Shown here piece by piece: positions 42,601-53,300 of a stretch of DNA of 64,000 nucleotides. The DNA is taken from contig OU452234.1 in NCBI GenBank assembly GCA_911728455.2, positions 3,412,501 through 3,476,500 of the forward strand. Reading direction: 5' to 3'. The DNA comes from Marthasterias glacialis (lineage: Eukaryota > Echinodermata > Asteroidea > Forcipulatida > Asteriidae). Every line of letters begins with the position of its first letter. Position 1 is the stretch's first letter. Both the position numbers and the translations under genes were made by a program. The notes under the pieces were generated by a model. That model did no database searches, was not told where the DNA came from, and saw nothing but the letters and a program-made list of their open reading frames with translations.

Positions 42601-43512
42601 ATTACCAAAACGGCAATGTTGAAAGCATGTTTGTGGTGTGTGACGAAGTTGCACAAGGTCTGTACCCTTTCAAAGAAAATGACCCCACTATACCCCTGTA
42701 ATCACTTGACCACAGGTCTCGTAGCTGATCAGCACTTTCACCGGACCGGAAATATGTTTTACAAGACCTAAAATATTGTTTTTTGTTCTCTCTATGTTTG
42801 CTATACTTTTATGAGGTAAACAAGTTAATCACCACAAGTACAATCCATGTGTTTGGAAAAAACAGTAGACTGCAGGACTTGTTCAGTGGCAGGGGTCCTG
42901 GCCCAATGCTCAAATTACTGGACTTGGGGGGCGAGGGGGCGGGGGGATAGTGATCCGGTGGGTACTTTGGGCTCTGTGATTATTTCTCCTCCACCCCTAA
43001 TTTTTTATACTTGGATTTTAATCTGTGGAAAGCAATAACGGCTTAGTTTTTATAATTATAAAAAGAAGGAAGTTATATCTTCTTGTATGAAGTTGATGCC
43101 AGAACCGATGTCCTGCAGTATTTCCCTTTCCTTTTGAAATGCTTTTCTGGAAAAAGTCTTGTTTGTAAACTGCCTGAGCTTATTTCTTTTAGCTTTCAAG
43201 ATAAATACTTACATACCATCGAACAATACTATTCAAATTTTAATGATCACTACATGGATTGATTTAGTTTCACGATATTTTTCTTTTTCAAACTATTTCG
43301 CGGTAACGGTACTTGTGTTTCCGAACAACACACTTCACTGTGATTTGTCATCTGGTAATTACTTTGTTTTTTTTAAAGGACGTTAAGCCAAAAGGTACAA
43401 AGGTCAAGTTGTTAATGTGAAAGAACCCCTTAAGTCTTTGAAGAATAGGGGTGTTTCCCCTTGTTATGTAGCAAGCATCCCATAGAACCATCTTGCAATG
43501 TAAATTTTTTTA

Positions 43513-43616
43513 GATGCCAGGTGGCAGCAGACCTACCAGGTCACTTTATGTAGTTCTGAACATGCTCACGTTTCCAAGAACTATTTCTGCTGCCACCTGG
43601 TGTCCTCAAATGTCTC
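43513..43616. mobile_element. GGTGGCAGCAG palindromic MITE, copy 2
   Basis: GATGCCAGGTGGCAGCAGAC ... TCTGCTGCCACCTGGTGTCC; about 600 bases upstream of the first L3MBTL coding exon. Confidence 0.78.
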
Positions 43617-43639
43617 TTAGTTAATTGTAGTTCGATCTG

Positions 43640-43792
43640 AGTTATGCCTGGAAGTACAAGAAGGCCATGGTCTCTGTTGCTCTGGTCTTGGCCGTGGTGC
43701 CCATTTAAAAGTTTCCTGTAGACTTTAAGATTTTCCCCCATTTGAAATGAAAACGACCTTGCTCTCTCAAAGATGAAATTCTAGACCTATAA
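43640..43792 (+). repeat. diverged CAGGCCTG-family relative, subfamily 2
   Basis: TGCCTGGAAGT, GGTCTTGGCCGTGGTGCCC, AAAAGTTTCC, GATGAAATTCTAGACCT. Same order at 55970-56128, so a distinct subfamily. Confidence 0.6.
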
Positions 43793-44121
43793 AAATATAC
43801 TGATTGTATTTATATACAGGCATGCAACTTCTCGGCCGATTAGCTGATTTCCACATCTTTCTTTCATAATGAGATCGGGGAAAAAAATGCACAAATGAAT
43901 GGTTGCACACATTAAATAAGACCCTAAATTAAGTCTTTGTCCCCCAAAATGAAAATGACTGGTTACGCCCATGCTGCACTTTTAATTTGATCAGTATTCT
44001 GTACGCATGTGTAATCAACAAACATTTTCTTTATTATTTTTTGCAGATCATGAATGTTTGAATACATGTAAAACTTCATTCTGGTGAGCTCCATCTTGAA
44101 TTTGTTAGTCTCCATTTCCAG

Positions 44122-44349
44122 GCTACTCAATAGTGGAATCTAGACAGAGGGCAGAAGTTCGGCATCCATTGACAATGGACCAGCCGGCTAAAAAGAAACT
44201 GAGAACGGATGAGGCGGAGGCTATGGACGATGATGGTAGTGAGGAGGTAGCGGAGTCTGAAAAACAGAAGGAGAACGTCGGGGAAGTCACTGACTGCAAT
44301 GATATCGATCTATCGGTTCCAGACAGCGACCAGTTAGATGATGAAGAAG
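44122..44349 (+). CDS. L3MBTL3: L3MBTL first coding exon (5' UTR part plus start)
   Basis: The acceptor TTTCCAG ends at 44121. The start ATG at 44175 has a good context (ACAATGG) and opens MDQPAKKKLRTDEAEAMD. Upstream in the same frame there is only a GTG (44133), so 44122-44174 is taken as 5' UTR. The exon ends at 44349 in phase 1 before GTAAAA. PAKKKLR is a possible nuclear localisation signal. Confidence 0.85.
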
Positions 44350-47300
44350 GTAAAAGTCATGGAAACACCAGGGGGATCTTGTCCTTGTGTTTCTGTGTTC
44401 AGATTATTTTAGTGTGTGTGTAAAAGGGTCATTGTCATCCAGCTCACCCCACTGGGCTTTTTGGGGGATGCTAGGTGGCAGCAGACTTGCCAGTTAAATC
44501 CATTGCTCTAAGAAGTGTGTGTGCATAGCCTTTAGGCTGTGTCCAAATCAATGGCTTTGGCACTGGCTAGGGCCACATCGCTGAAAAGGCCTATTCTTAA
44601 AAGTTGTCAATGCAGCCATCAGCTTTAGCCATAGCCGAAGTCACGTGCACATTGGAGTTTAAAGTCTGCTGCCACCTAGCTTCACAGAGTTCCCAGTTGG
44701 GATATTTTAATCCTGACTGGAAGGCCCCTCTTTAAAATCAGGATAGACGTAAAGGTGATGTCCAAGCAAGGAAGATTCATTGAATTTTCATTGATACCAT
44801 CTACCCTATGATGTAGACTTGCTCACATGGGCACTGTTGTATGCATTATTTTGTATTCCTTGTTAGAAATCTCTACACCCAATGGTGACACCTATGGTTA
44901 AGACCTCACAACCACAAGATTTGCCAACCTTGGGCAGCCTCCAAGGCAACCAATATAGAACAATCTATCATTTAAATAAATAATGCTATCAAATTATACC
45001 CATAACTTACTGCTAAATAAATTGTGCTCCCCAAAATAAAATAAAACACACTCATTCTTCATCAAGGAAGGGGTTTTAAATGTTTGATTTAAAAAGAGCA
45101 GATTTGTGCCAACCCAGATATTTATATTTTGTGATCATCAAGGCCCCCCATACAAAATGGTGTCAGTATTCGTAAACAATTGAGAGCTCTTTTGTAAGTG
45201 AACCTCACAGGGTCGTTGTCACCCATCGGAGAGAGTACCCCGATTGGATTGCTTTTTTAGCCAATGAGGATAATAGTGATCCCTAATCGGGGGGATGTGG
45301 GGGGGGGGGCTCTGAAAATTCCAAAGCAGGAAGATATTTTTGATGTTCAAATTGCCAATGATTATATTAACAGTCTGCTCCCAGATAAATTAAGTTCCCT
45401 ACATATTGGCCTCTAAATGGGGATGTTCATTTCAAGACAAGACAGTCTTTATAAATACATGCTTTTGATATCTGTAGAGTGGATGTTGTCTCGTCCAGTT
45501 GTTGTAATCTTCAATTATTCATTGTATGAGAAATGAATTTACCAATGTATCCAGGAACCATTTTGTTTTTGTTTGGACAAGTATAAAGGTTTTCTTTGCG
45601 CCTTAACCTGTCATTCATGTTCCAGACATTGTTATATCCTCTCTTTTTTGATCGATATTATTAGTCGGTCTAGGGATATAATATTCTTTATTCATAAATA
45701 CCCGAGTCAGTTTGGGAAAATTTGGGCATTCCTATTGGTTGAAAGGTGGTCACATGCCTGTTTAAAACCGGTTTTAAACGGGTGATATAAACATAGCTGA
45801 AGGCGCGTTCTGCGCTCATTGTAGCCATACGCGCGTTGGCGCACTGAGCTGACGCGGATGCTAACTTAGCGCAATCAATACATAGCGGTACTAATGTAAT
45901 AATGCGCGCGCGTGAGCGTTGACCCTTTGCGTAATGGAGCCTGAAGACCGGGCAAGAATTGAAAAATAACTTATTCAAAAAAAACCCAGAAGTTTCACGG
46001 ATTTGTCTACATTATTACGGTTTTTATCGAAAAGGGCATTTATGAATGGGAATAAAGGTGTGATGAAGAGGTTTTTAACTATTGTTTAAAACCTCTGAGG
46101 GTCCTGGTGGCCGATAACTGCCCATCAGGCCCCTCATCGGTTTTAAACAATAGTTAAAAACCTCTTCATCACACCTTTATTCCCTTATTATTATGCATTT
46201 TCACATGTATTATCACTGTTTTAAAACAATGTCTCAACAGCAGTCTGGGTACCCCAACTTATGGAAGGGTCATCCCTCCTTTGGATGTTACCCCCCTCCC
46301 CCTTCCCCCACAATATCAACTTATTACAATGTATCTATTTATTCTTTAACAATTACAATGATTGTTATTTTTACAAGTGTGTTGTGCAGATGGAAATGAA
46401 ACAAACAAACAAACAATCAAACAAACAATCTTCCAGTGAAGGACACCTTCTGCCCTTATATGCAGTTTGGATCTGTGTTAGTGTGGTTTGATATCAACTA
46501 AACTAACATTCCTGTGGTAAGCGCATTATTGCACACAGTCAACATGATCCATGAATCACACCCCAAACCCTTACATATATATACAGAAAAAGAATTCTTT
46601 ATCCATGAGCGAATATTCCCAGCCTGGCAACTTAACAAAGGCTTGATTGACATTATTGGGGACAATCCTAGTGAGGTAGGCCTATATATTTAGACCTCGA
46701 TATTTATTAGAAACTTGATCATTAAGGAAACATAAGCAGATAGTATTTTTTTTTTTTTAAGAAACTCATCTACGAAGCAATCCCATAATTACAATCAGAA
46801 ATAGAAAATGAAAATGCAATGCAAGACTGTATGATCCAGAAAATAAACAGTTTTGTAGTAAAAATAAAAAGTTGTACAGTTGAGCTCAATGAATTTAGAA
46901 ATGTTAAATTTGAGAAAAGTATAAAATTTTCCCAAGAGGTAATACAAATAAGAAAAGGTTATTTGTATGGCCAATTTAAAATTAAAATTTGTATAGTTTT
47001 TTTTATGGCCTCAATTAAATGTATTCAGTAATCAAGTCACTGGTCATTTGTTCCAGTCATGTAAATATTTTGTTTATAATGGAATTTCTGAAACAGTGCT
47101 GAATTTAGCACCATTTCGCCTACTCATTTTTTTCTTCTTAGCAATCTGCAATACATGTCCATCTGTCATTCTGCCGATGCTATTCGCCTTAAAGAAATGT
47201 CGATTTAAAAGCATCTGTGTATGTTTTCTTTGATGAATTATGGTATACGGATGAGCATTAGACATGTACAAGTGAACTCCACAAAATCTACACGGTTAGT

Positions 47301-50300
47301 TGAGTCGATCAAGTGACACATCACGAAACTGTTTTTCTTCAAAGATGCTATTTTTACAAAGACCACCAGTAGTGTATAAATTGTATTATTCGTGGCATAC
47401 ATTCTGATGGGCATGTACATGTTCATGTCAAATGTAGCATCCAATGAGATGCATAATTATATACTACATATATCTGAAGTATAAATAACCCAGCAAGTAT
47501 CCCCACACCTTTTTTCCTCTTTTTTCTTGAATAAACACATTTAAGAGTTGTCAAATTAATTGAAGTGAAAATACAAGAACTTGACCTTGCTGGGCTTGGC
47601 TGCAGCCCAGGTGAAGAAGATGGAATACTGTATCGTTAATTGACAAAAATGATAACGCAAGTGGATTAATAATTAGAGTTCTGCCAATCTGGTCGACTTG
47701 ACAGGTGTAGTAGGAGAAGTCACTTGAAAATTGAGATCCATACACAGTGAGAGCAAAGATTGGTTAGTTGGGTGGGGTGGGGGGAAGGGGGTTGACAGAT
47801 TTGTGTGGTTTGGGGAAAGGTTTGTTTTTATTACTTGCAGTGAAGAATGCACAGGGGTGGGGGCATGTACAGTACATGTCAGGGTCTATAGAACACTTGC
47901 CTCTTTCTTACCACTACCCTAGGCTTCATGTGGGCCTACACCTGTATGTTGAAATGTTGAAATATTTATGTTATCTCATTAGTTGGGGAAAGATTACATA
48001 ATCCGTTTAGTATGACAACCAACTGGTGAGGGTCACGTGTGGGGTACAGTGTTGCATGGGTGGATAATCAGCAGAAATAAATTAAGACTGAAAATCAATC
48101 CAGAGTTATTTACATCACATCTTCTTATATAAAGAGCTCGTCACTAATGTCTCCAGTTCAACTACAGATCATGATCTGGACTAAATATAATTACCTCTTT
48201 TTAGGTCTTCACAAAATCTCAATGGAATTTTAATTTCAATTAGAGTGAGTACCTTTGAAATACAAGAAGGGTGATCATAGTAAGTTCAAAGATAAATTTC
48301 CCCGCTAACTCAGACGTTGTTCTTCTTGTTGGCGGTTGCATTTAATTACTTGGTACTGAAATGGTGGGTACATGTGATTATTGATCATGTCAAAAAAGAC
48401 AATGTGAATGGGCAAAAGGTCAAGGTTGCGTAAAATGCTTACTATTTTTTGTCTTATTCATGGTCACAAAAGTACTGTGAAATTAGATGCAAGGGTTTAA
48501 TATGGGGCTCAAATTTTACCGCAGGCCCAAGGCCAGTGTTTTTTTTTTATTATCGGGCCAGTAAGCATGACCGAACAAGTCCGGTGGTCTTGTGTTTTTC
48601 ATCAATTGAGTAACAATACTTCCCTGTGTGTTCTCTTTAATTGAACAGAAACAAATTGTGTTGAAATGTTGACTTTGAGTCGGATTTATCTTTCAGTTCT
48701 GTTGAGTATTGAGTATACTTGCCGAAAAGATAAATGAGATCGATCTTCTCTCAACATGTTCTAGTGTTTGTTCAAATAAAAACAGTTAAAGTGAGCATGT
48801 TAAACTGTGTCATGAGTTACATGTATCTTCCTTTTTTGTTTTTTGTTTTTTTTTTCCTCTTCTCATTTTGATTCTGGTCTTGTAATTTGTAATCTGTGAA
48901 AAGATTTCTGATCCAGTTTTTGAGCTATAATTTAATTCCTGTAATACCATTGTGTGGTTCAGAAACGTTTGCATACGCAAGCAAAACAAATTAAATAAGT
49001 GGAACTGTGGCCAATTTCATAGAGGTACTTTTAAAGCACAAAAAGTAACTAAGCACAAATCAATTTCGCTTACCGGAATAAGGTTACCAACATGTGCCGT
49101 CTGTGACTGGCATTCCTGCTTCTTTTTCGCTTAGCAGGGAATTGTTAAGCAACATTTTCTGCTTCAGCAGATCTATGAAGAAATTGGGCCCTGTGCTGAG
49201 CTGCTTAAGCAAAAAAATATGGCTTAGAAAGATGTTCTGCTAAGCAAAAATAAGCAGGATACCAGTCACAAATTGTACATGTGACATGGTATTTTGGCTG
49301 GTAACCTTATTCTGGTAAGCATAATTTTGTTGTGCTTAGCTGCTTTTTGTGCTTAAAGCAGCTCTATGAAATTGGACCCTGCAAGGTTGGTAAGTTAAGA
49401 TTGAATCAATATGATTTACAGTGTAGGTCTACATGTACATATACATGGCGAAATGCTGTGACAAACAAGGCCTGCATTCTGGCATACTTTGTGTCATAAC
49501 AAGACATGAACAAGAAGGGCCAACATCCTGTTGGGTCTTGTGGGAAATTAAAGACGTTTATCCCCCCCCCCCCCCCCACCTGTTATGTCAGACACAGTTT
49601 GAGCATTAAAGAATGCACCCTGAATTGTGTACTTGGGATAAACAAAATGGCCAAGACTTGAACCCTCTGGCGTGAAGGGCAAGATATTTTCTAACTGTCG
49701 GAGGAAATTCAATTTAAAAAAAAAAAAAGAAGGTTCGTGCTTAAAGAAATTATTCGTTAAATTGCTTACATTGAGAATATTTGAAGTATGGGTTATATCC
49801 TAGAGTTTAAGAGGATTGAAACTTCTGTGTGGGGTTGACCTGAAAGTAAGAATTTGTTGAGTGCGAGTTGATGATGGATGTTTCCTTGTAATTCTTATTA
49901 TTATTGGATGCTATTTAAAGTGAAAGTTCCTGTCTTTTTGTTTGCCATATCAGAGGAAAACATTGGCAACCAAGACATGCTTTCACATAGCGTACAAACA
50001 AGGATATGGTGACATGGGGTCCACTCAATAGTCCGAAGGTTCGATAGTCCTAAGGTTTATTCGTTCGAAGGTTCAGTAGTCCAAAGGTTCAATAGTTATT
50101 GAACTTTGTTTAACTTTTATTTCTTCAGATTATCCAACCTTCGGACAAGTGAACCCTCGAACTATCACATCAAATGCTCAGATTGATGAACCTTATTTCG
50201 TTTTTGGACAAATGAACCCTTACTTATGGGAAATTGTGTCGAACTATCAAACTAATAAACCTTCGGACTATTGAGCGGCATCCGGTGACATTACAATTGG

Positions 50301-53300
50301 CAGCTGAATGGCTTTTGATCTAATTCATAATATTTTACAAACAATTCAATTTACAAAGTTTATACTGATCAGGTAAACAATTTTCCACACAAGCATTCAG
50401 GCCGGGGCAAAATTTCATGCAGCCTGTAAGCAGACGTGTTCTGCTTACTGAGTGGCCATTAGCAGAACTTCTATTTCATAAACACTGCTAACCGTAAGAA
50501 AAGCACGAGGCACACCAACTTGCCGGCGGTTTCTGTAAGCGGATGAGTGACGCAGTAATGTTTTAAGGAAAAACTGCCTTGCCCTTGTAACAGCTTCTCT
50601 GTGATATGACCTATGGAAGGTCAAAGGTCAGCTGGCACAAAACGTATTCAAAAATAAGCCTGTGTTAAATACAAAGGGGGGAGTTGAATCAAGGCGAACT
50701 GTACAGATGTCAGTGTGAATGCGCACACGTGCTGTCAAAATCTTCTTGATCAGTTATGAAATATGTTTTTGCTTAAAGCATGTATACTACTATAGTAAGT
50801 ACAAAAATGTGCTTTACCGGTAAACTGCTTCATGAAATTGGGCCCTGATACTGTATTAACTGCCTCCATGACCTCTGCTCATTTGCCTTGGTGCCCCTTA
50901 AAATGTTTGAGTAGAAATTAAAATTAACGCCTGGTGAGATGCCCTTTATTTAAAGGAAAAACTGCCTTGCCCTTACAGCAGCTTCTCTGTGATCTGTCAA
51001 AGGTCAGCTGGCACAAAATGTATTCAAACATAAGCCTGTGTTAAATACAAAGGGGGGAGTTGAATCAAGGCGAACTGTACAGATGTCAGTGTTCCTTTTT
51101 GCAAATTTTACTCATGTATGCCAGTTGCCAGCAGTCAAAATATCTTGTTTTATAATGTAGCAATACTTGCTTTATACTTGCAATACATAGGCTACATGCA
51201 TGTGTGGAAGTTACAGTAAATTGCAATATAACTAGTGTCATCTGCAGCATGTACACATGTTCTCATCAGAACTTCACCTACTACACACAAACAAGGAAAC
51301 TGCACAGAGTCGCTCATTTTATTACGATATTATAATACAGACTACATGACTCTTGTTATACATGTTTGAACATGCATGATGTATTATGTGACTACATCAT
51401 GACATGCATGAACATACATAATTCATGGCCATTTGGCTGAGTGAGGGCAGTCTACATACATTAAGTGCAAGTGCTAATAAACTTTTCTTCATCTCATTTA
51501 TCTCCAGTTGTACTTTTTAAACTTTTTTTTTTTCATTGTTCTAACTAATCCTGAATTGGAAGATAGTGTAGTATTCTTAAACATGAATTTGATTTTCCGT
51601 TTCTTCATGCACCAGTACTCTTCAAAATGTCTACATTATTTGTCAAGTGTTATCATTTAGCCTTTGAGAAACCATTTTTGTATTGATATTTTTACATCTT
51701 CTAGGGAAATATAAGTTTGTAATTACTTTTGGTTTGTTTTTTATAGATCCTCCAATTATTGCGAATGATGCAACAAAACCATCATCTGAGGACTCCACCC
51801 TGCCAACCTCACCTCCCCCAGAAATGCCCACCCTAGAGAAGTCCAACATCGACACGTCCTCCACGCCAAGCACGTCCTCGCAACCAACCTCTGAGCTGCA
51901 TGGGGTCAAGGAAGAGGTCAACTCAGACGATACCCAGCCGCCAGAGGGAGGGGACGATGGTGATACTGGCAGCCAGGGGGTCAAACTTGAAGCAGATGGG
52001 GGCGGGAGTGAGGGCCGGATGGATGAGTTGATTGAATGGAGCGAGGACGGGATTGGCATCCTTCCCGGGAGTGACATGAAGGTAAATATTCCCCCCCCCC
52101 CTTGCACGCCTTCCAAAGATCCCTGAAAGTTGATGATTGAACGTATTTAATAGGTGTAATAATTGCATCGGGGATAAAGAATATTATTTTGGTTTCTACT
52201 TTAGTTTACACCGATTAGTGAAGCACTGTATTGACTCCCTTGCACGCGCGTCACACGTGGCGACTGTGCCACGCTCACCATTTTGGAAGTAGGTATCGTG
52301 TAATGCCGCGTCGCTTTAAGAAACGCACTACATGGTATAACACACAGTGACATTGACTTCCAAAACGGCATAACCAAGATTATTGTGATGGTGACGTCGG
52401 GTGATTTGGGTCAATACGGTGCTTTCTGAGTCCCAACGGAAAAACCCTCAGGCTACTCGGTTGGGATTCGAACCCACATTCCAGAGCAGACCATCAAGCA
52501 TGCCCAGTGATGAGAGGCCAGTTTATTACGTCTTTCAAATTGTTTGCGGTACTCGCTGTTAATTACTGGATTCGAACAGGCCTCTTTGTATATCTTAATT
52601 CACAACATGGGAGATGTCAAATTAAGCAAATGGACGCTTCTAAAATCACCTTCACTGAAAACATACATTTTTTTTATGGATATTTACAAATGTTTGTCAT
52701 TGATGAATGTAGTTCAAGATGAATGAGTTTGGTGTTCTGGAGCTGATCACAGAGGCAGATAAGGAGTCTTCGTCTGGTGAGCCCACCACCCCTAGCCCGA
52801 CACCGCCCACCCCAGCCAGCGAGGCAGGCAGTGACATCTCCAGTGAGAAGATGACCGATAATGCCTTCCAGTTCCTGGGTGAAGCAGCTGCTATGGGTAA
52901 GCTGTGGGGACAATTCAGGGTCGCCCGCTTGACCTCAAACTTTGTAGACAGTATTGATTTACAAAATGTTTAAGGCAGTATGTTCCAGGGTCCAGAGGTG
53001 GATTTCATAAAACTAGTCCTAACTTAGTTCGAGTCCTATACGTTACTAGTCCTAACTCAAGATAAGACTAGTCCTAGCGCTTTGTGAAATCCAACCCAGG
53101 TCACCAACATAAGGGATGATAAATTTCAGGCTTGTACCTGTGTTCAGAGTCTTTTTTACATCTGCCTGCTGTAAAAAGTAGAGTGTTATTTTCTTCAGAT
53201 GTGAAGAAGTCTTGGTCTTTGAACTACTTCTCTAGTGCTGAGGATACTGTTCCTAAAAGCTTCTCGGAATGTAACTCCAGCGGGTTATCAGAAGATGGAA

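Larger units (their letters stand above)
35530..44121 (+). other. probable L3MBTL intron 1 (repeat-rich)
   Basis: If 35529 is the first donor, this is an 8.6 kb intron. It holds a SINE C copy, a head-to-head CAGGCCTG pair, hAT-like pieces near 41400-41480 and 43940-43970, and a GGTGGCAG MITE. No coding exon seen. Confidence 0.4.

Noticed and set aside
52719..52973. independent gene starting at the ATG at 52719
   Set aside because: This ATG is internal to the L3MBTL exon; the acceptor, phase and the Phe-Lys before it match the L3MBTL3 motif.
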